Assembly: GCF_004000925.1 (NCBI RefSeq)
Contig: NZ_BIME01000001.1
Location: 372,001-436,000 of the forward strand
Source: Paenibacillus illinoisensis NBRC 15959
GTDB lineage: Bacteria; Bacillota; Bacilli; Paenibacillales; Paenibacillaceae
Length of the DNA: 64,000 nt
Direction of reading: 5' to 3'
Program-made: the position numbers and the translations under genes
The notes under the pieces: generated by a model
The model's database searches: none
Seen by the model: only the letters and a program-made list of their open reading frames with translations
What the model was told of the DNA's origin: nothing
Shown here: positions 53,361 through 62,162 of the stretch, piece after piece
Layout: every line of letters starts with the position of its first letter
Numbering within the stretch: the stretch's first letter is position 1

Positions 53361-54898
53361 TGAGTCATTCGAGGAAGCCAACCACCAAATCTCTTCTGGG
53401 ACGACTGCAGCGATTGATCTTGCCCCGTTCGCTCCGTTCTCAGCTGCTCGCCCGCTCTTTGTTTATTCTTGCAGCCTTATTCTTGTTAATTGGCTTTCTT
53501 CAGTTCTGGATTATGGAAAGCTTTCTGTATCGCAATCAGGCGAAAACGATGGAAGAGCAGATCATGTCCATGCCTCCCGTCTGGCTCGGCTTATCTTCGC
53601 GAAATGAGTCCTTCAACAACCCATTTGCCGGACAGGCAGGCACGGATACACGTGTGTCGGGTAACAGAATGCTCTACATTCCCGATCGTTCACTTGCCCT
53701 ATTCGATCAAAATGGTACATTCGAGGATATATTCGGTAAAGAAGACGGCCTGGCTGCACCCCAGCTCACTTCCGCCGAATACAAAACAATTACGGACCAA
53801 TTATTGAACAAACGACATGCTCCATACCAGATCGTGACGGATCGTACAGGCAGTGAGCAATTGATCGTTTTTGCCTCGCCTGGGCCGCGAAATCGGGATT
53901 TCTCCATGGTTCAGATGGGTACCCCGACGAAACCACTAAGAGATTTGATTGTCAAACAACTGCTCATCTTCGTCATGTTATCCATTCTGGCGATGGTCGC
54001 GGGTCTCATTCTCTATACCAAAACGCTCCGCCGTACACTGATTCCATTATCCAGTATGGTGGATACCGTCCAGCGGATCGATGCAGGCAGCTTGGCAGAA
54101 CGTCTTCCCGCCACGCAGGGTCAACAGGAGGTAGATCAGCTCGCGCAGTCGTTCAACGGCATGCTCGAAAGACTCGAGCAATCATTTGAAGCGGAACGTG
54201 AATCCAAGGAACAAATGCAGCGTTTCCTGTCCGATGCTTCCCATGAACTGCGGACTCCATTAACGTCCATCCACGGATTCATTGAAGTTCTCCAGCGAGG
54301 CGCAGCGTCCAATCATGAACAACTGTATAGGGCACTCGACAGCATGTATGGGGAGTCTGTTCGAATTAACAAACTGGTTGAAGATTTGCTTATGCTAACC
54401 AAGCTAGATCAAGCTCCGAAGCAAGAACAGGAGATTGTTCAGCTGGATCATTTGCTGATGGAGATGCAGCCCCAGCTGAACATGATGGCACGGGAACGCC
54501 ATGTACACTTCGACCTGACTGCCGGTATAACCATAATGGCTGAGCCGCACAAGCTGAAGCAGGTGGTTCTCAATTTGTTCCACAATGCGGTGCAGCATAC
54601 CCACCCGGAATCCGGTTCCATTACTGTGGCGCTTTATGCTGTTCATAACCAGGCCGAACTGACCATAAAAGACAACGGCACCGGGATTGAACCGGAACAT
54701 CTTCCGCATATTTTTGAACGCTTCTACCGGACCAGCTCTTCCCGTTCCAGAAAGGAAGGCGGCGCCGGCCTTGGTCTAGCCATTACACGTTCCATTGTAG
54801 AAGCGCATGGCGGAAGTATTGCGGTGAACAGCAAGTTAGGCAGCGGAACAACGTTTACCATTTTGCTGCCTTTGTCTGAGGCAACTTTTGATCAATAG
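53360..54898 (+). CDS. Sensor histidine kinase (HAMP, HisKA, HATPase)
   Basis: 512 residues. Two membrane helices (about 32-54 and 195-215) bracket an extracytoplasmic sensing domain. HAMP follows, then HisKA with FLSDASHELRTPLTSIHGF near 290 and the ATPase with HNAVQHTHPESG, DNGTGIEPEHLPHIFERFYR and GGAGLGLAITRSI. The start overlaps the stop of the response-regulator gene, so the two are a unit. The signal is presumably an envelope condition, given the adjacent glycosylation genes. Confidence 0.94.
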   Translation: MSHSRKPTTKSLLGRLQRLILPRSLRSQLLARSLFILAALFLLIGFLQFWIMESFLYRNQAKTMEEQIMSMPPVWLGLSSRNESFNNPFAGQAGTDTRVSGNRMLYIPDRSLALFDQNGTFEDIFGKEDGLAAPQLTSAEYKTITDQLLNKRHAPYQIVTDRTGSEQLIVFASPGPRNRDFSMVQMGTPTKPLRDLIVKQLLIFVMLSILAMVAGLILYTKTLRRTLIPLSSMVDTVQRIDAGSLAERLPATQGQQEVDQLAQSFNGMLERLEQSFEAERESKEQMQRFLSDASHELRTPLTSIHGFIEVLQRGAASNHEQLYRALDSMYGESVRINKLVEDLLMLTKLDQAPKQEQEIVQLDHLLMEMQPQLNMMARERHVHFDLTAGITIMAEPHKLKQVVLNLFHNAVQHTHPESGSITVALYAVHNQAELTIKDNGTGIEPEHLPHIFERFYRTSSSRSRKEGGAGLGLAITRSIVEAHGGSIAVNSKLGSGTTFTILLPLSEATFDQ

Positions 54899-54905
54899 CA
54901 TGACT

Positions 54906-54946
54906 AATAACCCTTTCCAGCTCCTTAGGACTGTGAAAGGGTTATT
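54906..54946. terminator. Hairpin between kinase and HAD genes
   Basis: AATAACCCTTTC pairs with GAAAGGGTTATT across CAGCTCCTTAGGACTGT. A T-rich tract follows about 14 bp later on the plus strand. It is likely to serve the convergent genes on both sides. Confidence 0.7.
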
Positions 54947-54973
54947 GGCTTAATACTCATTTTTTTTTCAATT

Positions 54974-55564
54974 CTAAGCACCTTCGGTAAGTTTATGGTC
55001 TATTTTTTCAATCCAATTATGTTGTTCGTCTGCAAGCATTGTTTCCCATCCAAGCTGCATAGCAGGTTTAAAGTTTTTCGATTGATCATCCACAAATATA
55101 ATACGAGTTCTGAAGTTCATATGGGATTCTGCAATTTCATAAATCTCTCTATGGGGTTTGCAGAACCCAACCTGATTTGAAATGGTAATACTTTTGGTGT
55201 GTTTTTCGATCATCAGCAATATCGGTTTAACCCATTCATGGCAATGATTACTTAGCAGATGTATGTCAGCGTGCTGACTCCATCGTTCAAGATAATGTAT
55301 CGCAGGTAATGTTTCTGTTGTACGATTTAGTAATTCATACGCATAGGTTTTGTCTATCTTGGGGTATTGCAATTGCAACCAGATCCAGAACTGTTCCTCT
55401 TTCATTTTTCCTGTCCACAGGTCTTTCCGAATAGCGCTCAGCTGTTCAATGAATATAGGAAAAGTTGTTCCTGCATGACCTGCAAGCTCCTGCCAAAATA
55501 AAGAGGAAAGATTCGTAATCAGAACCCCGGCTATATCCAAAACAAGCTGAGGTTTGTCTTCCAT
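54974..55564 (-). CDS. HAD-superfamily hydrolase, YihX-like
   Basis: 196 residues. The nucleophile motif is LVLDIAGVL (Asp near 9); the +2 position is Ala instead of Asp, as in the YihX/epoxide-hydrolase-N group where it is often Gly. Motif II is HLLSNHCHEW, the lysine lies in GFCKPHREIYE, and motif III is IIFVDDQSKNF. A helical cap occupies about 20-85. A small phosphatase is likely; the substrate is unknown. Function depends on whether the missing acid is tolerated. Confidence 0.85.
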   Translation of the reverse strand: MEDKPQLVLDIAGVLITNLSSLFWQELAGHAGTTFPIFIEQLSAIRKDLWTGKMKEEQFWIWLQLQYPKIDKTYAYELLNRTTETLPAIHYLERWSQHADIHLLSNHCHEWVKPILLMIEKHTKSITISNQVGFCKPHREIYEIAESHMNFRTRIIFVDDQSKNFKPAMQLGWETMLADEQHNWIEKIDHKLTEGA

Positions 55565-55629
55565 TCCATCACCTCTGTTAAGATAGACTTACTCACGTAA
55601 ATGTTCCTTTACCATATCCCTTACCCACA

Positions 55630-56178
55630 CTAACTTTCCGGTTTCCATGACTGTATCACCTTATGATTGACATCGATGGCATGGATATTGTTGAACGTCT
55701 CCATGAGACTAAGCTCCGATTCGTTTTGAAAGGCTAATGGCATTTTCACGATAAACGTATTATTTATTGCTTTTACATCCAGGGTCTCTCCATTGATATA
55801 TTCAATTTGGAACTTGGCAATGGAGATGTCGGAATATAAGGCACCCCATATGAAATTTCCGCTATTGTTTTTGGGCTCCGCGACAGCGAGGAAGGCAGGA
55901 CCCAGATCTGAACTGGCCGTCCAACCCGACTCAGTGTCCTCATCCACATGAAATCTCTCCCGGTTCTGTTCATAGGCTGCGAATACATACTGCGTTTCGT
56001 CCAGGTAAAGAACCAACTCATTCTCCTGATCAACATTCACAATCTTCACCGGTGTCTTCCAATTGGATTGGACAGCCTGGTCCAATGTTGGATATCCAAA
56101 GATCCGATTCCAGAATAGGTTGAGACCTGCAATGAGCAGCACAAGCAGACTGATGCTTATCCATATTATTTTCTTCAT
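55630..56178 (-). CDS. Membrane-anchored protein of unknown function
   Basis: 182 residues. One N-terminal membrane helix (IIWISISLLVLLIAGLNLFW) is followed by an extracellular domain rich in beta strands. I do not recognise a family. The region FAAYEQNRERFHVDEDTES and the C-terminal NNIHAIDVNHKVIQSW have no motif I know. It lies between the HAD and VOC genes on the same strand but with 40-65 bp gaps, so co-transcription is possible. Confidence 0.75.
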   Translation of the reverse strand: MKKIIWISISLLVLLIAGLNLFWNRIFGYPTLDQAVQSNWKTPVKIVNVDQENELVLYLDETQYVFAAYEQNRERFHVDEDTESGWTASSDLGPAFLAVAEPKNNSGNFIWGALYSDISIAKFQIEYINGETLDVKAINNTFIVKMPLAFQNESELSLMETFNNIHAIDVNHKVIQSWKPES

Positions 56179-56219
56179 GTTCCCCCCTTTTACACCTTAC
56201 CTTCTATTTATTTCACGAG

Positions 56220-56576
56220 CTAACACTTGCACACCATTAACAGGTTTCCATCCGGATCCTGAAAGTTAAACCAATGATCATGCTCAATGGGTGTCGTTAT
56301 ATGAACATCTTTGGATTGCATAAACGCAAAGGCTTCCTCAATATCTTCCGTATCAAAATGGAATGCAGGCGTTTTGAACGTATGCTCCTCGGCATAAATT
56401 TTGCTGTCCAGCACAACCCGTGTTCCGTTCATCGGAATGATATATAAGTGTCCAAACAATATCTCGCCATCCGCAGGCAAGCCCAAGAGGTCACAGTACC
56501 AATCTCTCGCGTGCTCAATGTCACGGACGGGTATAAACACGGTACTGATCCGATTTAATAGAGGACTCATACTCAT
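56220..56576 (-). CDS. VOC-family (glyoxalase/bleomycin-resistance-like) protein
   Basis: 118 residues, one vicinal-oxygen-chelate module. Typical features: ISTVFIPVRDIEHARDWYCDLLGL at the start, TPAFHFDTEDIEEAFAFM in the middle and the C-terminal metal-ligand region WFNFQDPDGNLLMVCKC. Members bind metal or drugs. It overlaps the upstream GNAT gene by 4 bp (ATGA), so the two are coupled. Confidence 0.9.
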   Translation of the reverse strand: MSMSPLLNRISTVFIPVRDIEHARDWYCDLLGLPADGEILFGHLYIIPMNGTRVVLDSKIYAEEHTFKTPAFHFDTEDIEEAFAFMQSKDVHITTPIEHDHWFNFQDPDGNLLMVCKC

Positions 56577-57148
56577 ACCATTCCTTCCTTTTCCATGAAT
56601 TCCTCCTTAGTCAACCCAAACAGGATCATGTCATGGTACTTGCCATTCGTGTATATAACCTTGCGTCGTACGCCTTCCTGAACGCAACCCAGCTTTCTCA
56701 TCATGGCTGCTGAAGGCTCGTTCCCTTCAAGGACACTATCATTGAATTTATTCAGTCTTCTCTCGAAGAAGGCATATTTCAACAGAATGCGAACGGCTCG
56801 CGTTCCAACTCCTTTGCCCCGATGATCACGGTCAACCTGAATTCCAATGCTGAATGTGCCGTTCCTTTCATCTATACTGTTTAGATTTACGCCTCCAACG
56901 TACTCTCCGTGCAAATCCTCAATCGAGAACATGATACGCCCATGTGTACTGGAGAAATTGGAGAAGCTCTCTGTAAAATGTTTGGCCTCGGCAGACGTCG
57001 GTGGCAGTTCCACTGCACATTCGAGCAGACGACGGGCAGGTGTGTCAAACCGATTATAATAATGAGCTTCCCAATCTTCCTCGCGCAGAGCACGCAGCCG
57101 GATCAGCTCATCCTGCCAAAAGTACTGACTATAGTCAATCTCTCTCAT
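56573..57148 (-). CDS. GNAT-family N-acetyltransferase
   Basis: 191 residues. RimJ/RimL-like: IRLRALREEDWEAHYYNRF near 14, then the acetyl-CoA site IGIQVDRDHRGKGVGTRAVRILL near 110 (in two pieces), and EGNEPSAAMMRKLGCVQEG near 145. ATG 57148 follows GGGG at 9 bases; the frame extends 33 codons upstream without a site. Its stop overlaps the VOC start. The acceptor is unknown. Confidence 0.9.
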   Translation of the reverse strand: MREIDYSQYFWQDELIRLRALREEDWEAHYYNRFDTPARRLLECAVELPPTSAEAKHFTESFSNFSSTHGRIMFSIEDLHGEYVGGVNLNSIDERNGTFSIGIQVDRDHRGKGVGTRAVRILLKYAFFERRLNKFNDSVLEGNEPSAAMMRKLGCVQEGVRRKVIYTNGKYHDMILFGLTKEEFMEKEGMV

Positions 57149-57320
57149 TTCTTCATCCCCATTTCCCTTGTACTCACCATTTGTTGAACTAAAGCTATGA
57201 TAACCCAAATTGTGGAATATGTGGTAGATCTTTTTCCATGAGTGCACGCCAAACAGCCCCCAAGCAAAACCTTCTGCCAGGAGACTGTGATTTATTTTTG
57301 TATACGATGAACTGCTCCAA

Positions 57321-57614
57321 TTATTCCGAATATTGAGGCTTAGTTACTCGATCAGGAACCGATTCGTCGAAGACATCCTGACCTGGATAATCTCGCACTT
57401 CCCCTTCATGGAGCTCGTGGTTCTCATAGTCAAACCGATGTGCGGATCGCTGATCCACTCGCCACGGCGAACTCTTTCCAAGTGATTCTGACAGTAACGA
57501 TGAGCCGTAAGGGCCTTCCGGAAACTCCTCCAGTGCGAGATCATTCCGCTGCGACTCCACCGTAGACAGATCGGTATATTCGCGCCGTTCTTCGTGCAAA
57601 AATTTGTCCTTCAT
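57321..57614 (-). CDS. Small acidic hydrophilic protein, Bacillales 'cytosolic protein' type
   Basis: 97 residues from ATG 57614, which follows GGAGGG. Very polar and acidic, no membrane helix. The core LALEEFPEGPYGSSL, LGKSSPWRVDQRS and FDYENHELHEGE resembles a conserved short family in Bacillales with no known function. The frame extends five codons upstream. No neighbour suggests a role. Confidence 0.75.
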   Translation of the reverse strand: MKDKFLHEERREYTDLSTVESQRNDLALEEFPEGPYGSSLLSESLGKSSPWRVDQRSAHRFDYENHELHEGEVRDYPGQDVFDESVPDRVTKPQYSE

Positions 57615-57757
57615 CGTTCGTCCCTCCATATCCGCCTTGAGGTATCCAAAGCACGTCTATTTTGAGCGAAAACCGTACCATTTATGCATCATCCCTGGAA
57701 AACACTGCGTTTCATGCCTTGATTCATAGAATGAATCTGCGCTGTGCTCTCTCGTCA

Positions 57758-59488
57758 TCACTTACGTATCGATATAAACAAAACAAATACAATAAGTCCA
57801 ATACAACAGATGATTGTATCCCTTTTGGACCATACCAACAGGGTAGAACGTACACCAACCATGGGATTTTCCCGCACTTTCCGCATCTCCATGGCAATCG
57901 TCATATCTTCCGCTCGCTGCAATAACGACATTAATAAGGGGATAACCATCGGTCCGATGTCCCGAACCCGAACCGTATTGGGTTTCAGGGCAGCTTTACC
58001 GCGTGACCGGACGATAAGAGAGAAGCGCTGCCACTCGCTCCAGATCATCGGGATAAACCGGAAGATCAATGAAACGGCAAGTGCAAACGAAGCAACAGGC
58101 AGCCTGATTTTTTTGCCTATGCCCAGCACCCAGTTTAACCCTTCCACCATTCGGCCATATGGCGTGGTTAGCGAAAACCATAGACTCGCCAAAGTAACGA
58201 TAAACAAACGATACACATTCAGGAGTGTTGCCTCTGCCTGGTGCAAGGAAAAACCGAAGCGTAGACTCCCTCCCTCTGGTTCAAGCGTGGTCCCAGATAA
58301 CGCTGTAGATATAATAAAGAACAGCACTAAGGGCTTCATTAACTTCACGCAGCCTGCCAGAGTCTGACGGGGCAATATACTTAACGCCAATACGACCGGT
58401 ACCAGTGTGAGGGATAACCCGATCCAGCGGTGCTGCAGCATTGCTGCGGTTACGAGCAGAATATACAGCAGCCATTTGAGACGCGGGTCCATATTACGGT
58501 AGAGGTCATTGGGTGGAACTGCCACTTGAGCTTCAATGGAGCGCTCCATTTTTGCCAACTCTTGCTGGCTCGGTTCACTTGTCTCTGGCACACTTGTCTG
58601 CTTCCCCTGCCGGTATAGCTTATCCGACGCAGCAAATGAGGACTGAGCAATACTTGCAGCCATCTCCTCTGGCGTTAATGCCGTGGGCAATTCAATGCCA
58701 GCTGCTCTGAACTGCTGGGCAAGTCGCATGGAAGGCGGCAACCCGATCTCTGCCGCTACGAGCAGTTCGGGTTGCCTATGAAGTTCTCTCGGTGTAAGAT
58801 CCGCAATCAACTGCCCTTCTCGCAGCAAAAGAACACGATCCGCAATCGGCAAAAATGTATCCAGGTCGTGCGTGGCCACAATTGCTCCCTTGCCTGCGTC
58901 CCGGTGCCGTTTAAGCACGTCAAGCAGAAGCAAAACGCTCTGTGCTTCCAACCCGGCGCTCGGTTCATCTAGCAGCAGCCACTCAGGCTTCGTTGCCGTC
59001 CCGAGCGCGAGGCCGAGTCTTCTTCGTTCACCCCCGCTCAGCGCAAAAGGAGATCTATCCAGATTGAAGCGCTGCTTCATCTCATCTGGATCCGTTGGCG
59101 GATCCCATTGTATAAGCGACTCGGTCATCTGGCGTTTCTTTTGTTCATCCGATAGTGGGTACGGGCGAAGCGAGTACGAGAATTCCCGTTGAATGCTTCG
59201 GGCAAATAGCTGTTGCTCGGGAAACTGGAACACCAATCCCATCTGCAGCAAAATAGACCGCGGTACCTTGCCATTTTGCCAGAAAGGTTCACCGTTTAAT
59301 GCAATGTGACCAGCACTTGGCGGTTTAAGACCTGCTATGGTCTGCAATAGAGTGGTTTTACCGGATCCTGTGCAGCCTAATAACAGGGTTATATCACCGC
59401 TGTTAAACTGGATGGAAATGTCCTGCAAAAGTGCCCTCGTTCCGGATTCAGGCGCTTCTACGGTTAGGTGATCTAGTCCAATAGTCAT
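57758..59488 (-). CDS. ECF transporter ATPase fused to EcfT permease
   Basis: 576 residues in one frame. The N-terminus (about 1-245) is an EcfA-type ATPase: LLLGCTGSGKTTLLQ, Q-loop VFQFPEQQLF, signature ALSGGERRRLGLAL, Walker B LLLDEPSAGLE, H-loop VATHDLDTF. A linker of about 75 residues leads to an EcfT-type domain (about 320-576) with helices and coupling motifs near 510-520 (VRSRGKAALKPN) and 545-555 (AMEMRKVREN). Separate EcfA2 and EcfT genes are the usual arrangement. It overlaps the EcfA1-like gene by 4 bp and shares a BirA-box region with bioY. Confidence 0.9.
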   Translation of the reverse strand: MTIGLDHLTVEAPESGTRALLQDISIQFNSGDITLLLGCTGSGKTTLLQTIAGLKPPSAGHIALNGEPFWQNGKVPRSILLQMGLVFQFPEQQLFARSIQREFSYSLRPYPLSDEQKKRQMTESLIQWDPPTDPDEMKQRFNLDRSPFALSGGERRRLGLALGTATKPEWLLLDEPSAGLEAQSVLLLLDVLKRHRDAGKGAIVATHDLDTFLPIADRVLLLREGQLIADLTPRELHRQPELLVAAEIGLPPSMRLAQQFRAAGIELPTALTPEEMAASIAQSSFAASDKLYRQGKQTSVPETSEPSQQELAKMERSIEAQVAVPPNDLYRNMDPRLKWLLYILLVTAAMLQHRWIGLSLTLVPVVLALSILPRQTLAGCVKLMKPLVLFFIISTALSGTTLEPEGGSLRFGFSLHQAEATLLNVYRLFIVTLASLWFSLTTPYGRMVEGLNWVLGIGKKIRLPVASFALAVSLIFRFIPMIWSEWQRFSLIVRSRGKAALKPNTVRVRDIGPMVIPLLMSLLQRAEDMTIAMEMRKVRENPMVGVRSTLLVWSKRDTIICCIGLIVFVLFISIRK

Positions 59489-60330
59489 CGGGCAGCCTCC
59501 TTCACCAGTTGTTCTGGCCGGAGTGGTGTAGCGGTTTGATTCAGAAAACCTTGCTGTTTGAGAAGGAGAGCTGTTTTTACTGTAAAGGGTGGGTCCAGTC
59601 TCAGTCGCTCACAGGGTGTACGTCCCTCAGCCATGGTTGCCGGGCTAGTCTCGACCGTGCTTCCATAGAAAAATGACGATGGTACCCCATCATATACACA
59701 TTTTCCTTGTTCCATAGCCATAATCCGAGTACTTAGAGTTGCTTCTTCCAAGTGATGCGTAATCCAGATAACTGCAGTTCCTTGCCGGACGACAGATTCC
59801 ACAATGGATTCTATCCGCTCTCTCGCTCCCGGATCCAGCATAGCCGTAGGTTCATCGAGGACAAGAACATCCGGCTTCGAGGCCAGGGCTACCGCAATAT
59901 TGAGCAGCTGCTTTTGGCCGCCAGACAGACGAGATATAGCTGTGTCCGGGGAATATTGAAGGCCAACCATATGTAAAGCGTCTTCTCTACGCCGTAATTG
60001 TTCCTCTACTGAATCAACGAACGGAGATAGACTGAAATGAAATTCTTCCTCAATCGTATCTCCAAGCACCTGCGCATCAGGCTGCTGAAGCACTCCGCGA
60101 ACGGCAAGCTCAGGAGCCGCCTGTCTTGTTCCGCCTGATAGTTGTGTGAAGCCGATCAGCACTGCGGCCAGTGTACTTTTCCCGCTACCATTGGCTCCCA
60201 CAATACTAATCCATTCCCCGGGATATACGTTCAGGGAAACCCCATCGACTGCCTTGCGAACTTGGCCGGATTCGGCCGCATAATGGACTCGTGCATGTTC
60301 TAGTGCAATTAAAGGCATAACGTCCTGCAT
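59485..60330 (-). CDS. ECF transporter ATPase, EcfA1-like (biotin)
   Basis: 281 residues from ATG 60330, preceded by AAAGGA at 10 bases. Walker A ISIVGANGSGKSTLAAV, Q-loop GVLQQPDAQVLG, signature RLSGGQKQLLNIAVAL, Walker B VLVLDEPTAMLDP, H-loop WITHHLEEATL. The frame runs 37 codons further upstream across the BirA operator, so the longer start is wrong. It pairs with the ATPase half of the fusion downstream and with BioY encoded divergently. Confidence 0.93.
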   Translation of the reverse strand: MQDVMPLIALEHARVHYAAESGQVRKAVDGVSLNVYPGEWISIVGANGSGKSTLAAVLIGFTQLSGGTRQAAPELAVRGVLQQPDAQVLGDTIEEEFHFSLSPFVDSVEEQLRRREDALHMVGLQYSPDTAISRLSGGQKQLLNIAVALASKPDVLVLDEPTAMLDPGARERIESIVESVVRQGTAVIWITHHLEEATLSTRIMAMEQGKCVYDGVPSSFFYGSTVETSPATMAEGRTPCERLRLDPPFTVKTALLLKQQGFLNQTATPLRPEQLVKEAAR

Positions 60331-60377
60331 CGAAATTTGGTCCTTTCCCTTTTGCTTCTTTTGTGGTACGATCCAAA

Positions 60378-60410
60378 TCGTTAACCACATCTTCTTGTTT
60401 TGGTTAACAA
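60378..60410. promoter_or_regulatory. BirA operator (biotin box)
   Basis: TCGTTAACC, a 15-base spacer, GGTTAACAA: a textbook BirA-type inverted repeat, lying between the divergent EcfA1-like and bioY genes. BirA with biotinoyl-AMP represses from such sites. Its position, 33 bp before bioY and 48 bp before the EcfA1 start, lets it control both directions. Confidence 0.9.
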
Positions 60411-60443
60411 TAAGATTACCAAAATCGAAAGGATTGTTCAATC

Positions 60444-61034
60444 ATGAAGTTATCTTTGCGGGGTATTGTATTTAGTGCACTCATGGCAGCTATACTCGTT
60501 CTTTTTGGTTACATAAGTATTCCCATCGGTTTCTCACCCGTCCCTATTACGCTGCAGACGCTTGCCGTCATGCTGGCGGGAGGATTACTGGGCCCGTTAT
60601 ACGGTTTTCTAAGTATTGCTCTGGTCGTTATTTTGACTGCTCTCGGGTTCCCGCTTCTGCACGGGGCCGGTGGCCTCGCCGTACTCCTAGGTCCTACAGG
60701 CGGATACGTCATGATGTGGCCTTTCGCCGCCCTGCTCATTGGATTGCTGCTGGCACGAATCAAGCTGAGAGGAATCGGCGGTTATCTACTGGCATTTGTC
60801 GTGTTTGAACTGTTTGGATCGTTGTTGATCTATGTCTCAGGCGTACCGTGGCTGGCTTATGCCTATAAAATGTCTCTTCCGGAAGCCATGATTCAAGGTT
60901 TCTATCCTTACATTATCGGAGATCTGATCAAAGCACTCTTTGCTGCAATCATTATCGCGCCAGTTCGTATGGTATTCCCGCCGCAGCGACTGACAGGTAA
61001 TCTGAATTCGACCATTGTGAAGGCCGATTCCTAA
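60444..61034 (+). CDS. bioY: Biotin-specific ECF substrate-binding protein
   Basis: 196 residues with six membrane helices, the S-component that binds biotin. FGYISIPIGFSPVPITLQTLAVML and LGPTGGYVMMWPFAALLIG are BioY signatures (each seen in shorter pieces). The ATG follows AAAGGA. With the divergent EcfA1 and EcfA-EcfT fusion it forms a complete dedicated biotin importer, and the BirA box supports this. A terminator lies 32 bp downstream. Confidence 0.96.
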   Translation: MKLSLRGIVFSALMAAILVLFGYISIPIGFSPVPITLQTLAVMLAGGLLGPLYGFLSIALVVILTALGFPLLHGAGGLAVLLGPTGGYVMMWPFAALLIGLLLARIKLRGIGGYLLAFVVFELFGSLLIYVSGVPWLAYAYKMSLPEAMIQGFYPYIIGDLIKALFAAIIIAPVRMVFPPQRLTGNLNSTIVKADS

Positions 61035-61066
61035 GGAACACATATCATAAAAAACTGCTCAACCCA

Positions 61067-61122
61067 AAAAGTCGTTTCCGCGTGCAGGAAGGTACTTACA
61101 TCCACGCAGGAAACGACTTTTA
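61067..61122. terminator. Terminator after bioY
   Basis: AAAAGTCGTTTCCGCGTG pairs with CACGC-A-GGAAACGACTTTT, a long stem with one bulge and A and T runs at its base. It serves bioY and possibly the convergent SDR gene. Confidence 0.88.
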
Positions 61123-61210
61123 AATATAATGAGGAACTTTGCTAATGAAATGAATCATGAAGGTGATTCTTGCTCCCTAGCTCTAACTACCAGTTAGCGA
61201 ACCGAGATAT

Positions 61211-61981
61211 TTAACGAGATGTATAACCTGCATCGGCGTGAATTGTCGTGCCAGTCACGTAAGAAGATGCATCGGATGCCAGCCACAGACTCGCTTGAGC
61301 AATCTCGTTAGGTTGTCCAAAACGATTCAGCAAACTGAGCTGCGGTGCATACTCTTCAGCCGTGAAGCCGAATTGATCCAGCGCACCACGCAGCATCGGC
61401 GTGTCGATCGCGCCTGGCGCAACCGTGTTGACACGGATATTGTGCGGTCCGTTCTCCATTGCGGCAACCTTGGTCATTCCAACAACACCGTGTTTGGCAG
61501 CAACATAAGCAATGTTGTTTGGTTGCGGACGGAATCCGCTCACAGACGAAATGTTAATGATGGATCCGCCCTTGCCTTGTTTTAGCATTTGCTGAAGCTC
61601 ATATTTCATACAAAGCGCAGTACCTGTCAGGTCAACCGACATCAGGCGGTGCCAATAGGCTTCGTCAAATTCCGCTGCTGGCTTGTCATCCGGAGTAAGG
61701 GCGGCATTGTTCACAGCCACATCCAGTTGTCCGTATGTATCCACTGCAAATTTAACCATAGCCTGTACTTCTTCCGTTTTGGAAATGTCCACTTTCACGA
61801 AAGCGGATTCACCGCCTTCCGCACGGATTGCTTCCACGACAGCTTGTCCCTTTTCTTCGTTAAAATCCGCTACCACAACTTTGGCTTTGGCTGCTGCAAA
61901 CAGTTTGGCCGTTGCTTCGCCCATGCCCATGGCTGCTCCTGTTACGATTGCTACTTTTCCTTCCAAAACGGGAAATGTCAT
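61211..61981 (-). CDS. Short-chain dehydrogenase/reductase (SDR, glucose-dehydrogenase-like)
   Basis: 256 residues from ATG 61981, with GGAGG 11 bases upstream. Classical SDR: cofactor site VTGAAMGMGEATA near 13, NNAA in VAVNNAALTP, catalytic Ser in IINISSVSG, YVAAKHG with Tyr and Lys near 155-160, and VNTVAPGAIDTPM. An Asp after the second strand (VVVADFNEE) favours NAD over NADP. The substrate is unknown. Divergent from a TetR regulator that probably controls it. Confidence 0.93.
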   Translation of the reverse strand: MTFPVLEGKVAIVTGAAMGMGEATAKLFAAAKAKVVVADFNEEKGQAVVEAIRAEGGESAFVKVDISKTEEVQAMVKFAVDTYGQLDVAVNNAALTPDDKPAAEFDEAYWHRLMSVDLTGTALCMKYELQQMLKQGKGGSIINISSVSGFRPQPNNIAYVAAKHGVVGMTKVAAMENGPHNIRVNTVAPGAIDTPMLRGALDQFGFTAEEYAPQLSLLNRFGQPNEIAQASLWLASDASSYVTGTTIHADAGYTSR

Positions 61982-62162
61982 AATAAAGAATACCTCCAAT
62001 TTAATATGAATGCTAAACAATCCTCAATATATCCATATCACTAGCCTTATTCAATCCGTAATATGTCCTCAACTGTATGTTACTGTACAAAACATGACAT
62101 TCTGTTCATTAAGTTGCGTCATCATGACAATTCAACCATACTGTTTTAGAGGTGAATATAAG

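Noticed and set aside
57744..58367. A 207-codon plus-strand frame opposite the EcfT half of the fusion
   Set aside because: The EcfT domain is clear on the minus strand; the antisense frame has no recognisable content.
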